From Sphingomonadaceae bacterium (lineage in GTDB: Bacteria; Pseudomonadota; Alphaproteobacteria; Sphingomonadales; Sphingomonadaceae): DNA of 33,769 nt. The stretch covers positions 1-33,769 of the forward strand of contig CANJRZ010000010.1 of NCBI GenBank assembly GCA_947476735.1, read 5' to 3'. Position numbers and translations under genes: made by a program. Position 1 is the first letter of the stretch; each line of letters begins with the position of its first letter. The notes below the pieces were generated by a model. That model did not search any database, had not been told where the DNA came from, and saw only the letters and a list, made by a program, of their open reading frames with translations. This document shows, piece by piece, positions 9,225 to 21,432 of the stretch.

Positions 9225-10514
9225 TCAGTCAAAACGAACCCGAAGGTGGTTGACCCCGCGTGCCTGCAACGCTCCTATGATCCGGGCCGGTTGGGGCGCG
9301 CGATCGTCGAGGCGCAAATTGGGGAAACGATCGAGAAGCGCATTGACGGCGGTGGTCATTTCGGCGGAGGCGACGAAACGGCCGAGGCAGGTGTGCGGGC
9401 CGGCCGCAAAACCAAGATGCCGCTTCTCGGGGCGGCGCAGGTCATATTGATCGGGGTTTTCCCACCGCTCCGGATCGCGATTGCCCGCTCCCAGGCACAC
9501 GTCGATGATAGACCCTTTCGGTATATCGACGCCGCCCAGAACACTGTCCTTGGTGGCCAGCCGGTGGAACAGCGGATCGGTGCACTCCCAACGCAACGAC
9601 TCCTCGATCGCCCCTTGCATCAGCGAGCGATCGGCGCGCAGATCCTCCAGCTGGTCGCGGTTGCTGAGCAGGGCGAACAGCAAAATCCCCATCTGGCGAA
9701 AGGTTGTGCCGCCGCCCGCCAGCAGCAACAGGCGCGAGAAGGACAGGATGTCGTCATCGCTCAGGCTCGACGCGTTACCGGCTTCGTCCTTGAACGGGCT
9801 GTCGATCAGCCGCGAGATGAGGTCGTCGCGCCGTTCCCTGCGACGCTCAGCCACGGCCGCGAGGAGGACGCCACGGACCTTCGCCACGGCCGCTTTCCGC
9901 TGCTCCGTCGATAATTGCGGCGACATGCTGGTGAGCAGGCTGTCGCGAAAATCGAGCGCCTCCTCGGACGTGAGGCCATAGGCGGCGGTCACCGTGTGCA
10001 TGGGCAGGCGGGCGCAGAGCGCGAGCGAAAGATCGGTGGCCTTGGCATCCTGTGCGGCGATGTCGTCGACAAGCTGAACCACGAACGGCGTGATCCACTT
10101 CTCGGTCCACCAGCCCATCGCCTGTTCGCGCGTCATTACCGGCTGGATCGCGCTGCGGTAGCGGCCATGCTCCTGACCGACCATTGTGAGTATGGTGTGA
10201 CCGATCGACATCATCACGCCGGCCATTTCCTGGTAATGTTCCGACGAATAGGTCGTATTGTCCATCAACGCCTTGCTGCCCGTATCGAATGTCAGGGTCG
10301 TGTAATGGGGGCGACCAAAGACAAATTGGCCGTTGGGCTTTCTCGTTAGGGTTTCTTCAAGATCGCCGCGGTGGATTGCACCGGCCCGCCGCATCGTAGC
10401 CAGCTTCGGGTAGAGGTCGTCGATCAACGTACCGCCGGCATGAGCGACTTCCTTCTCCACGCTGAACATTTCCTCGTAGCGTGCATCGTGGCGCGTGATT
10501 GATTTGTTGCTCAT
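9225..10514 (-). CDS. Cytochrome P450
   Basis: Heme-binding loop LGFAAGPHTCLGRFVA; K-helix EESLRWE; I-helix region LLLLAGGGTTFRQMG. Confidence 0.95.
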   Translation of the reverse strand: MSNKSITRHDARYEEMFSVEKEVAHAGGTLIDDLYPKLATMRRAGAIHRGDLEETLTRKPNGQFVFGRPHYTTLTFDTGSKALMDNTTYSSEHYQEMAGVMMSIGHTILTMVGQEHGRYRSAIQPVMTREQAMGWWTEKWITPFVVQLVDDIAAQDAKATDLSLALCARLPMHTVTAAYGLTSEEALDFRDSLLTSMSPQLSTEQRKAAVAKVRGVLLAAVAERRRERRDDLISRLIDSPFKDEAGNASSLSDDDILSFSRLLLLAGGGTTFRQMGILLFALLSNRDQLEDLRADRSLMQGAIEESLRWECTDPLFHRLATKDSVLGGVDIPKGSIIDVCLGAGNRDPERWENPDQYDLRRPEKRHLGFAAGPHTCLGRFVASAEMTTAVNALLDRFPNLRLDDRAPQPARIIGALQARGVNHLRVRFD

Positions 10515-10615
10515 GGCATCCTCATAGACATTGCATTGCGCACTCTATCGTCATGCATCGGCCTGAAGGCGGTCAGCGGGCAGGTCCATCACGGTCGGGG
10601 CTATGCCTCGCCGCC

Positions 10616-10846
10616 TCAGACGATCTCGCCGATCTCGGTCCCGACCTCATAGGTTTCGCCAGCCTCCACCTTGTGGATCAACATTCCCGCGGCGGGTGCC
10701 TCAATGTCGCGTGCCGTCTTGTCGGTTTCGAGGATGTAGATCACATCCCCTTGCTTTACGGCACCACCGCTCGCCACGACCCACTCAGCCAGTGTTCCCT
10801 CGGTCATCGACATTTCGAGACGCGGAATCGTCAAACTCGTAGACAT
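10616..10846 (-). CDS. Free-standing lipoyl/biotinyl carrier domain protein (76 aa)
   Basis: Full-length lipoyl domain with the ETDKTARDIEAPAAG modification motif. Ends straight after the domain (GEIV*), so no E2 catalytic region. Confidence 0.9.
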   Translation of the reverse strand: MSTSLTIPRLEMSMTEGTLAEWVVASGGAVKQGDVIYILETDKTARDIEAPAAGMLIHKVEAGETYEVGTEIGEIV

Positions 10847-10858
10847 GCGACTCTTCCC

Positions 10859-12922
<2,064 letters not shown>

Positions 12923-12963
12923 TCGATAGTGTCGCGTCGGGCCGCCGAGCTGCCCCTACCGAT

Positions 12964-14355
12964 TCAGAATCCAATATCAGCGATTGGACCTTCAAAGCCG
13001 GCGTTGACGATCTGCGATGCTTTGGCGAGCCGGACGGGGTCGAGTCCGGCGATATAGCCATCGATCAGGCGCTGATAGTTGCTGATCATGCCCTCGTTGT
13101 CCTTCGACAGGCGCATGTACTCAAAACCACCCGCATGCAGACCGAGTTGCTGAAGCGGCAAGTTGGAATAGTCCTGCTGCGGAATTTCGGGAAATTCCGT
13201 GGAATCGTAGGGCAGCATGGTTGGCTGCAACGGCGTATCAAAGGCCTCGCCCTCGGGGCGGAGGACGAGCGACCATATTTCGAACAAGCAGGTTTCTGGT
13301 GTCAGCGGCCGGATGCGGTAGGATGACATGGCGCCGATCATTGGCAGCAGGAAGAAGTGCGGAAACATGAACTCCACGGCGTGGAATTCATGCTCCTGAG
13401 AAACCTTGCTAATATCAAACATGGGCGCACCACGGGCGAGGGCATCCTTGGTGACGTCCTCATAGGCCCGTGCATAGAAGGCCATCGTAGCTCCCATGGG
13501 ATCGTCGGGCACATCCATGTCCCGCAACTTTTCGAGCACGGCGACTTCAGTCTCGTGCACCATCCCCCCCATGCCGGCGCTCAGCCGGGCAAGGAAGTCG
13601 ACGTGCATGTTTACCGTCTGCCGCGCGCTGAGGCTGCGGTGGGGCGTCAGGCCGTCGGCATCGGTGCCATAGCTGTTGCCGAGAGCAGAAAGCTTTTGCA
13701 GCTGCGGATGGGTTTTCATCGTGTGGTAGCCTTCCTGGAAAGCTTCCATGGCAAGCTTCCAGTTGGTCGGCAGGACGGTCCCGTACCACCAGTCCATCCT
13801 GAGCTGGTCGGCATGCCTTGCGTCCAGCCGGTCGGCCACCGGGCCCAGGCATTCGCGTAACGACGGCGCGTCGTCGTCAAAATTGATGAAGGCGCAGCCG
13901 GCCCAGAATTCTATACGACAGGGCTTAAGGTCGATCTCAGTCTTAACGAGCAGTTCCTCGGTGAATATCTGTTTGCCGAACACGAATGTATTTGCGCCGT
14001 CGATATTCCAGCGCCAGCCGTGGAAGGGGCATATGAAGCCTTGCCTGGCACAGTTGCCTGGACCCGTTGCCAGGCGAACACCGCGATGGCGGCAGGCATT
14101 GTGAAACGCCTTCACACCGCTTTTCGTGCGGACGATGATCACCGATTTTTCGAGGATCGTGTATTCTGTATAGTCGCCTACATTGGGAATCTGCTCCAGC
14201 CGGCAGGCCATCTGCCAGACATGCGGCCATACCTTTTCCCGTTCCAGTTCGAAAAATCGGGGATCATGATAGCGCTGCGCCGGTATCAACTCCGGATTCG
14301 CTATCCGGAACGGGACGGAATTAAGCTTATCCAGAGTTGTTTCGGCCATCGTCAT
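12964..14355 (-). CDS. Rieske non-heme iron oxygenase alpha subunit (aromatic ring-hydroxylating type)
   Basis: Rieske motif CRHRGVRLATGPGNCARQGFICPFHGWRW and mononuclear-iron region EAFQEGYHTMKTH. Confidence 0.95.
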   Translation of the reverse strand: MTMAETTLDKLNSVPFRIANPELIPAQRYHDPRFFELEREKVWPHVWQMACRLEQIPNVGDYTEYTILEKSVIIVRTKSGVKAFHNACRHRGVRLATGPGNCARQGFICPFHGWRWNIDGANTFVFGKQIFTEELLVKTEIDLKPCRIEFWAGCAFINFDDDAPSLRECLGPVADRLDARHADQLRMDWWYGTVLPTNWKLAMEAFQEGYHTMKTHPQLQKLSALGNSYGTDADGLTPHRSLSARQTVNMHVDFLARLSAGMGGMVHETEVAVLEKLRDMDVPDDPMGATMAFYARAYEDVTKDALARGAPMFDISKVSQEHEFHAVEFMFPHFFLLPMIGAMSSYRIRPLTPETCLFEIWSLVLRPEGEAFDTPLQPTMLPYDSTEFPEIPQQDYSNLPLQQLGLHAGGFEYMRLSKDNEGMISNYQRLIDGYIAGLDPVRLAKASQIVNAGFEGPIADIGF

Positions 14356-14437
14356 CCACCCAAGTCATCCGTGCTCGGGAGATGCGTGCGAATATGGGCT
14401 CTCCCCTTGGGGCTCAGTGGTACATGCGAGACTTATT

Positions 14438-14474
14438 CGTCCAATATTAATAGCCTGGTAATTCATATTGGACG
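14438..14474. promoter_or_regulatory. Inverted repeat in the divergent Rieske/LLM intergenic region (candidate operator)
   Basis: CGTCCAATAT (14438-14447) and ATATTGGACG (14465-14474) are a perfect 10-bp inverted repeat with a 17-nt spacer. Pairing resumes outside after one mismatch. Confidence 0.65.
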
Positions 14475-14585
14475 GATATCATTGGCCGTTATTAAGGCAT
14501 CTTCTACCGCGGGCGGAATATGCCCTCGGGGGTACCGCGCGGGTTGGGCGACACGGGGAAGGCTCAAGGAGCGGCTTGAATCACT

Positions 14586-15497
14586 ATGAAATTCACTGTC
14601 CACATTCCGGTTGGCGAAATCGCGTCAGGCGAGTTTCAGAGCATCGCCGCGATCAGGCAAATGGCCGCTGCTCTGGAAACGGCCGGCATCGACGCCTGCT
14701 ATGTGACCGATCATCCCGCGCCTTCAGCCGATTGGCTTCATGCCAATGGGCATGATGCGCTTGATCCCTTTACCGCCCTCGCCTTTGTCGCGGCGGCGTC
14801 GACGACGCTGATGCTGCACACCAACATAGTGGTAATGCCCTACCGCAATCCGTTCATCACGGCGAAGGCGGCGGCGACGCTGCAGGTGCTGTCCGCCGGG
14901 CGGCTGATCCTCGGCGTGGGGGCGGGCTATCAAAAAGGCGAGTTCGAAGCGCTTGGCGTCGATTTTCACAAGCGTGGCGCGCTGTTCGACGAAGCGCTGG
15001 AAGTCGCCCGAATGGCGTGGGCTGGCGGTCCGGTCGTATTTCAGGGGCGCAATTTCAACGCCGCCAACAACGAGCCGCGCCCAGCCCTCGGAAGTCCGCC
15101 CCCAGTCTGGATCGGCGGTGGAAGCAGCAAGGCCGTTGAGCGCGCCGCGCGGTGGGGTGATGGCTGGTGCCCTTTTTTCGCCGCGCCGACGATGACGGCA
15201 GCCAATCAGGAGTCGGGCATCCACTCGGTCGAACAACTGGGCGAAAGGATCGCCGGATTGCTCGACGTACGAGCCGCCCGAGGCAAACGCGGTCCCTTCG
15301 ATATCGTCATCGGCCCGCGCATGAGCCTCACGTTCGGCCAACGCGAAAGCGCCGAACGCTATTTCGAGGCGCTTGCCGAACTGGCTGAGGTGGGCGTCAA
15401 CTGGGCCATGGTCGACCCGCCGTACGCATGCCGCCAAGCCTATCTCGAAAACGTCCAGTGGTTCGGCGAAGAAGTTGTCGCAAAGCTGCGCAGCTGA
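14586..15497 (+). CDS. LLM-class (luciferase-like) oxidoreductase
   Basis: TDHPAPSADWLHANGHDALDPFTALAFVAAAST, RNPFITAKAAATLQVLSAGRLILGVGAGYQKGEFEALG, VWIGGGSSKAVERAARWGDGWCP. Confidence 0.92.
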   Translation: MKFTVHIPVGEIASGEFQSIAAIRQMAAALETAGIDACYVTDHPAPSADWLHANGHDALDPFTALAFVAAASTTLMLHTNIVVMPYRNPFITAKAAATLQVLSAGRLILGVGAGYQKGEFEALGVDFHKRGALFDEALEVARMAWAGGPVVFQGRNFNAANNEPRPALGSPPPVWIGGGSSKAVERAARWGDGWCPFFAAPTMTAANQESGIHSVEQLGERIAGLLDVRAARGKRGPFDIVIGPRMSLTFGQRESAERYFEALAELAEVGVNWAMVDPPYACRQAYLENVQWFGEEVVAKLRS

Positions 15498-15530
15498 AGC
15501 GACTGGACTGGAAAATTACGGAGCGGATAC

Positions 15531-15977
15531 ATGACTGACATGAGCGATACCGAGCAACTTCTCGCGCTTGAGGAGATCAAGACCCTGAAGGCCCGGCGCG
15601 ACCGGGCTTGCGACACCAAGGACTGGGAACTCTACCGTTCGCTGCACGCTGACGACCATGTTTCGCACAACGAGGGCTTCGAGCGCTGGGAATCGGCGGA
15701 CGTGATGATCGAGAATGTCAGCCGCCTGCTCGATGAGACCAAGATCTCGGTCCACCACTCGCACACTCCCGACATCACCTTCGAGTCCTCTGTGAAGGCC
15801 AGGGGAATCTGGGGGATGGAGGACATGATCTTCGATGCCGAAACCAAGGAGCTTCTGATCCACGGTTTCGGCTTCTACCACGAGACCTATGAGAATCGTG
15901 ACGGCACGTGGCTGTTCACGAGCCGCCAGCTCAAGCGCGTTCATGTCCGGGTACAGCCCGAAAGCGGCGGGCAGTAG
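15531..15977 (+). CDS. SnoaL/NTF2-like domain protein
   Basis: 148 aa: LLALEEIKTLKARRDRACDTKDWELYRSLHADDHVSHNEG... and GFGFYHETYENRDGTWLFTSRQLKRVHVRV, typical of SnoaL_4-like folds. Confidence 0.82.
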   Translation: MTDMSDTEQLLALEEIKTLKARRDRACDTKDWELYRSLHADDHVSHNEGFERWESADVMIENVSRLLDETKISVHHSHTPDITFESSVKARGIWGMEDMIFDAETKELLIHGFGFYHETYENRDGTWLFTSRQLKRVHVRVQPESGGQ

Positions 15978-15993
15978 TTCCGGGGTTTGGCGG

Positions 15994-17307
15994 TCAGAAG
16001 CGGTTGACGAGGTTTTCCAACCACTCCTGGCGCCCCGATTTCGGTTCCGGCGCAACATTGCGGGAGATGGCGAGGTCGGCCACCAACGCCAGCGAGGCAT
16101 CCGTGGAATGGATCGCCTGGCCCAGTTCCCCCGCCCATCCAGCGTAGCGCTCCCTCCGGAAGGTATCGAGCTGGCCGTCCTCGATGATTGCCGCCGCTTT
16201 GATCAGCGCATGCGCGATGGTGTCGATCCCACCAATATGGCCATGGAACAGATCCACCGGGTCGATGCTTTGGCGACGCACCTTCGCGTCGAAATTGAAC
16301 CCGCCGGTGGTGAAGCCACCAGCCCGAATGATCTCCAGCATCGCAAGGGTTAGTTCTTCGACCGAGTTGGGAAACTGGTCGGTGTCCCAGCCGTTCTGAT
16401 GATCACCGCGATTGGCGTCGATTGAACCGAATATTCCCAAAGCGCGCGCCATCGCGATCTCGTGTTCGAGGGTGTGGCCACTCAGCGTGGCGTGGTTCGC
16501 CTCGATGTTGACCTTGACCTCGTTCTCCAGCCCGAAGCGCTTGAGGAAACCGTATACCGTCTGCGTATCGAAATCATATTGGTGTTTGGTCGGCTCATGT
16601 GGCTTGGGTTCGATCAGGATTGTGCCAGCGAAGCCGATCCTGTGCTTGTGATCGACCACCAGACTGAGAAAGCGCCCAAAATTCTCCTGCTCGATCCCGA
16701 CATCGGTGTTGAGGATCGTATCATAGCCCTCTCGGCCGCCCCACAACACATAGTTTTCACCGCCCAGCCGGTGGGTCGCCTCGAGCGCATCGCGCACCTG
16801 CAACGCGGCCCAGGCGTAGACTTCCGGATCGGGGTTGGTCGCGGCGCCCGCCATGTAACGCGGGTGGCTGAACAGATTGGCAGTACCCCACAGCAGCTTG
16901 CGGCCATGCCGAGCCTGCAGTTCTTCAAGATGCTGGACCGCTTCAGCGAAGCTGCGACGGAACGACGCGGCATCGGTCGAGTCAGCCATCACGTCGACGT
17001 CGTGGAAACAGTAGAACGGCACGTCGAGCTTTTCGACAAATGCCAATGCGGCCTCACGCTTGGCTCTGGCCGCGTGGGTATCATTGGGTCCGGCGTGCCA
17101 AGGCCGGCTGAACGTGCCAGCACCAAAGACATCACTGCCTGGCCAGCAGAAGCTGTGCCAGAAACATACCGCGACCCGCAGATGCTCCTCCAACCGCTTG
17201 CCGAGTACGATGCGGTCCTTGTCGTACCAGCGATAGGCAAGTTCGCTCCGGCTGTGGGGACCCTCATAGCGAACAGTGTCGAACAGAGCGAAATAGTCTG
17301 CAGACAT
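15994..17307 (-). CDS. xylA: Xylose isomerase
   Basis: [92 protein letters not shown]. Start trimmed from ORF-track 17403 to 17307. Confidence 0.96.
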   Translation of the reverse strand: MSADYFALFDTVRYEGPHSRSELAYRWYDKDRIVLGKRLEEHLRVAVCFWHSFCWPGSDVFGAGTFSRPWHAGPNDTHAARAKREAALAFVEKLDVPFYCFHDVDVMADSTDAASFRRSFAEAVQHLEELQARHGRKLLWGTANLFSHPRYMAGAATNPDPEVYAWAALQVRDALEATHRLGGENYVLWGGREGYDTILNTDVGIEQENFGRFLSLVVDHKHRIGFAGTILIEPKPHEPTKHQYDFDTQTVYGFLKRFGLENEVKVNIEANHATLSGHTLEHEIAMARALGIFGSIDANRGDHQNGWDTDQFPNSVEELTLAMLEIIRAGGFTTGGFNFDAKVRRQSIDPVDLFHGHIGGIDTIAHALIKAAAIIEDGQLDTFRRERYAGWAGELGQAIHSTDASLALVADLAISRNVAPEPKSGRQEWLENLVNRF

Positions 17308-17311
17308 GGGC

Positions 17312-18760
17312 TTACTCCTGAATCTGACTGATAAGGGGATAGGCGGCACGGAACCGCGCAAGTTTAGGGGCGAGGCGTTCGGCAAGCGCCGCGTCGGGCT
17401 CAATCACCTGGCGGATGGGCGGACGGACGCAGACCTGCGCAACGCTGTCACCGGTCACCGCGATCCGCGCGAGCCGGGCCGCTCCTAGCGCCGGGCCAAC
17501 TTCGCCGCCTTTGAGATAGACGAGGGATGTGCCGAGCGTCGCAGCGAAAATCTGCCCCCAATAAGACGAGCGCGCGCCGCCACCGATGACGGACAGTGAC
17601 GATAACGCGGTGCCTGCACCGCTGAGTGCATCGAGGCCATCGGCATGGGCAAAGGCGACGCCTTCGAGGACTGCGGCAGCGAGGCGACCCGGATCGGTAT
17701 CCTTGCCAAGGCCGAGGAATGCGCCACGGACATGCGGATCATTGTAAGGCGTCCGCTCGCCGGAGAGATAGGGCAGAAACAATTCCGGACCAGCGGCGGG
17801 GCCAGCCCGCTCGGCGAGCGCAAACAGCGCGGCGGGTCCATCGATGCCGATCAGCCGAGCCACCCAGTCGATGCATGAGGCAGCCGACAGGTGAACACTC
17901 ATCTGGTGCCACATATTCGGCAGCGAATGGCAAAAGGCGTGGACGGCACGCGCGGGGTTAGGGCGAAATGCCCTGGTCGCAGCGAAGATGACTCCCGAAG
18001 TCCCTAGCGACAGCAGCGCATCGCCGTCATCGACGACGCCGACACCGATCGCCCCCGCAGCGTTGTCGCCGCCGCCCGCTGCCACCGGCACGGCTCGCAT
18101 CCCCCACCTGGCGGCAACATCGGGTCGAAGTGTTCCGGTTATCTCGATGCCTTCATGCAGCGCGGGCATCTGCTCTTCCGACAGGCCGCAGGCGTCGAGC
18201 ATCGCCCCGCTCCAACACCGCGCGGCGACATCGAGCCACAACGTTCCCGCGCTGTCAGCGAGGTCGGAGGCCTTGTCACCCGTCATACACAGCCGAACAT
18301 AGTCCTTGGGCAGCAGGACACTACGCACAGCCGCGAAAATCTCCGGCTCATGCGTGCGAACCCAGAGCAGCTTGGGCGCGGTGAAGCCGGGCATAGCCAG
18401 GTTGCCGGTGATCAGGCGCGAGCGCGGTTCGGCACGCTCCATTTCGTCGCACTCGGCAAAGCTACGGCCGTCGTTCCACAGAATAGCGGAACGCAAGGGC
18501 CGGTCATCCGCGCCCAGCAGTGTCGCACCGTGCATCTGGCCTGCAAGGCCGATACCGAGAACCCCGGATCGCAGTACGGGATCAAGCGCAAGGATTGCCG
18601 CCTCAGTCGCGGTCCACCATTCGCCCGCATCCTGCTCGGACCAAAGCGGCGCCGGCCGGGAGACGGCAAGCGGCGCGACCGCCTGATCCAGCACCGCCCC
18701 GGATGAAGCCAGTATCACGGCCTTCACCCCCGACGTCCCGACGTCGATTCCAACAAACAC
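17312..18760 (-). CDS. xylB: Xylulokinase
   Basis: [61 protein letters not shown]. Likely GTG start at 18760; upstream codons in the track ORF cover the operator region. Confidence 0.93.
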   Translation of the reverse strand: MFVGIDVGTSGVKAVILASSGAVLDQAVAPLAVSRPAPLWSEQDAGEWWTATEAAILALDPVLRSGVLGIGLAGQMHGATLLGADDRPLRSAILWNDGRSFAECDEMERAEPRSRLITGNLAMPGFTAPKLLWVRTHEPEIFAAVRSVLLPKDYVRLCMTGDKASDLADSAGTLWLDVAARCWSGAMLDACGLSEEQMPALHEGIEITGTLRPDVAARWGMRAVPVAAGGGDNAAGAIGVGVVDDGDALLSLGTSGVIFAATRAFRPNPARAVHAFCHSLPNMWHQMSVHLSAASCIDWVARLIGIDGPAALFALAERAGPAAGPELFLPYLSGERTPYNDPHVRGAFLGLGKDTDPGRLAAAVLEGVAFAHADGLDALSGAGTALSSLSVIGGGARSSYWGQIFAATLGTSLVYLKGGEVGPALGAARLARIAVTGDSVAQVCVRPPIRQVIEPDAALAERLAPKLARFRAAYPLISQIQE

Positions 18761-18786
18761 TGCGCCGCTCTCCCAACCTTTCGTTA

Positions 18787-18806
18787 CTACGGTAGCGCTA
18801 CCATAG
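18787..18806. promoter_or_regulatory. LacI-family operator-like palindrome upstream of xylB and lacI-type gene
   Basis: CTACGGTAGCGCTACCATAG: 20-nt palindrome with one mismatched pair and the CG-centred AGCGCT core typical of LacI-family operators. Lies between divergent genes. Confidence 0.75.
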
Positions 18807-18884
18807 CCGGACTGGCAAGGGGTATTGCGCGGGCATCTACGCCGGGTTGTTGTGAGCGCGCCTTTCACCCATTAGGCGAGAGCG

Positions 18885-19961
18885 ATGGCGACAAAGACCG
18901 ATATAGAACGAAAGGCGCGCAAACCTCGCACGGGAACGCGAGGTCCGACAGTCGCCGATGTCGCGCGTCATGCGGGGGTTTCGCCGATGACCGTATCACG
19001 TGTCATCAATTGCGAGCCGAACGTCCTGCCCGCCACCCGCGACAACGTGGAACGGTCGATCGCAACACTGGGCTACATCCCTAATCCGGCCGCGCGCAAT
19101 CTCGCCGGCGGCCAGCAATGCCGGATCGCGTTGCTTTACGCCAATCCCAGCGCGGCATATCTCAGCGAGTTCCTAATGGGCAGCCTCGCTCAGGCGAGCT
19201 TGATCGACGCTCAACTGATTGTCGAACAATGCGACCTGTCCCAACATCCGGACGAGTTGGTGCGTACGCTTGCAGGCCATCGGGTCGACGCGGTGCTGCT
19301 GCCGCCGCCCCTGTGCGACAGCGAGGCCTTGCTTGTTGCGCTGAATAAGGCCGGATTGCCTATGGCCCAGATTGCGACAGGACGACCCGTGGCGTTCGCA
19401 CACGCGCTGACTATCGGTGACGAGGACGCGGCCTATGCGATGACCAAGCACTTGATCGACCTCGGACATCTTCATATCGGATTCATCGAGGGTGCCGCCA
19501 ACCAGACCGCTAGTGCCTGCCGCCGCGCCGGCTATGATCGCGCGCTTGCGGAGGCGGGCCTGGATATCGAACCTGATTTGATCGTTCACGGAGACTTTAC
19601 CTATCGCTCCGGGCTGGAAGCGACCGAGACATTGTTAGCGATACCGCAACGTCCGACCGCGATCTTCGCCTGCAATGACGATATGGCCGCAGCAGCAGTC
19701 GCCGTCGCCCACCGCCACCGGCTCGACGTGCCGCGCGATCTTTCGGTTTGCGGCTTCGATAACAGCGCGATGTCGACGACAATCTGGCCCGAGATCACCA
19801 CGATCCATCAACCGGTTGCAGAGATGGCGCGGCAGGCTACCACAATGCTGGCCGAGACGGTGCGCCGCCGCGCGGCGTCTCGGGAACGGACACTTCAGCA
19901 CATCCGGCTCGACTTCAAGCTGGTGCGCCGGGCTTCAGACGGATCGCCCAACCGCTCTTGA
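18885..19961 (+). CDS. LacI-family transcriptional regulator
   Basis: HTH: TVADVARHAGVSPMTVSRVINCEPNVLPATRDNVERSIATLGYIPNPAARNLAGG. Periplasmic-binding-like effector domain follows. Confidence 0.95.
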   Translation: MATKTDIERKARKPRTGTRGPTVADVARHAGVSPMTVSRVINCEPNVLPATRDNVERSIATLGYIPNPAARNLAGGQQCRIALLYANPSAAYLSEFLMGSLAQASLIDAQLIVEQCDLSQHPDELVRTLAGHRVDAVLLPPPLCDSEALLVALNKAGLPMAQIATGRPVAFAHALTIGDEDAAYAMTKHLIDLGHLHIGFIEGAANQTASACRRAGYDRALAEAGLDIEPDLIVHGDFTYRSGLEATETLLAIPQRPTAIFACNDDMAAAAVAVAHRHRLDVPRDLSVCGFDNSAMSTTIWPEITTIHQPVAEMARQATTMLAETVRRRAASRERTLQHIRLDFKLVRRASDGSPNRS

Positions 19962-19981
19962 CTTCGCTCGCCGTACCGGCA

Positions 19982-19995
19982 TGTTAGCGCTCACA
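19982..19995. promoter_or_regulatory. Second LacI-type operator upstream of the sugar porter
   Basis: TGTTAGCGCTCACA: 14-nt palindrome with one mismatched pair and the same AGCGCT core, 28 nt before the transporter ATG. Confidence 0.7.
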
Positions 19996-20022
19996 CAAGA
20001 TATTGTGACGGGCGGGGATGAC

Positions 20023-21426
20023 ATGGCGAAGAGCGTCGGCAAGAGCGGGAACCTGACCTTCATTTGCCTGATCGTGGCGGTCGCGACGATTGGCGGCTTC
20101 ATGTTCGGCTATGATTCCGGTGCCATAAACGGCACCCAGGAAGGGCTACAACGGGCCTTCAAACTCAACCAAACCGAGCTCGGCCTGACGGTGAGCGCCC
20201 TGTTGCCAGGCTGTGCGCTGGGCGCCTTCCTCGCGGGCCGCTTCGCCGACATTCACGGACGGCGCAAGGTCATGATGTTTGCCGCGCTTCTATTCTTATT
20301 GAGCGCTTTGGCTTCGGGCGCCGCACAGACCGCGATGATCCTCGCCATCGCGCGGTTCTTCGCCGGTGCAGCAGTGGGCGCAGCGAGCGTATTGTCTCCG
20401 GCCTATATCAGTGAGGTCACACCGGCCCATATTCGAGGCCGGCTGTCGAGCGCCCAGCAGGTGATGATCATCTCCGGGCTCACCGGCGCGTTTCTCGTGA
20501 ACTATAGTCTCGCCCAGGCAGCGGGATCGTCGTTGGACGCATTTTGGGGCGGACAAGCGGCGTGGCGCTGGATGTTCTGGGCGCAGGCGGTGCCTGCATT
20601 GCTTTTCCTGGTGACTTTGCTCGCTATCCCTGAAAGCCCCCGCTTCCTGGTCGCCAAGGGGCGCCAGAACGAAGCGGAACAAATCCTGACCCGCCTGTTC
20701 GGTGGAGCTCTTGCGCGGGAAAAGCTGGGAGAGATCGTCGCGTCGCTGGCAACCGACCATGCGCCCAGCCTGGTCGACATTCGCAAACCAGGTGGTGGTT
20801 GGCGACCGATCATATGGGTGGGCATTGGCCTGGCCGTGTTCCAGCAACTCGTCGGCATCAATGTGGTTTTCTATTATGGCGCCGTGCTGTGGCAGGCAGT
20901 CGGCTTTAGCGAAGCGGATGCGCTGAAGATCAACATTCTCAGCGGCGCCATGTCGATATTCGCGTGCATCGCGTCGATCCTGCTGATCGACCGTCTCGGT
21001 CGCCGTCCCTTGCTGCTGGTGGGCTCGCTTGGCATGGCTGTCACGCTAGGCACGTTGGCGTGGTGCTTCGGCCAGGCGAGCTTCGTCGGCGGGCATCTCG
21101 TCCTCCCTGCCGGCGTAGGGAGAATCGCCCTATTCGCAGCGAATGCCTATGTGGTGTTCTTCAACCTCAGCTGGGGCCCCGTGATGTGGGTCATGCTGGG
21201 CGAAATGTTCCCCAACCAGATGCGCGGGTCGGCGCTGGCCGTGGCTGGCGCAGCTCAATGGACAGCCAATTTCGCGGTGAGTGCAAGCTTTCCCTGGCTT
21301 TCGAAGAATATCGGCCTGCCGGTGACCTATGGCGCTTACACGGCCTTTGCACTGCTCTCGTTCTTCTTCGTGCGCGCCTGTGTACACGAAACCAAGGGCG
21401 TCGAGCTCGAAGCTATGCAGGGCTGA
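20023..21426 (+). CDS. MFS sugar porter (probable sugar:H+ symporter; xylose is a likely substrate)
   Basis: MFGYDSGAINGTQEG, GRFADIHGRRKVMM, PESPRFLVAKG, QQLVGINVVFYYGAVLWQ, IDRLGRRPLLLVG. Start trimmed from ORF-track 19675. Confidence 0.93.
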   Translation: MAKSVGKSGNLTFICLIVAVATIGGFMFGYDSGAINGTQEGLQRAFKLNQTELGLTVSALLPGCALGAFLAGRFADIHGRRKVMMFAALLFLLSALASGAAQTAMILAIARFFAGAAVGAASVLSPAYISEVTPAHIRGRLSSAQQVMIISGLTGAFLVNYSLAQAAGSSLDAFWGGQAAWRWMFWAQAVPALLFLVTLLAIPESPRFLVAKGRQNEAEQILTRLFGGALAREKLGEIVASLATDHAPSLVDIRKPGGGWRPIIWVGIGLAVFQQLVGINVVFYYGAVLWQAVGFSEADALKINILSGAMSIFACIASILLIDRLGRRPLLLVGSLGMAVTLGTLAWCFGQASFVGGHLVLPAGVGRIALFAANAYVVFFNLSWGPVMWVMLGEMFPNQMRGSALAVAGAAQWTANFAVSASFPWLSKNIGLPVTYGAYTAFALLSFFFVRACVHETKGVELEAMQG

Positions 21427-21432
21427 CGACCA

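Noticed and set aside
14724-15437. 237-aa minus-strand ORF
   Set aside because: Antisense to the LLM oxidoreductase with no motif support.
16462-17331. 289-aa plus-strand ORF
   Set aside because: Antisense to xylA; shadow of conserved coding sequence.
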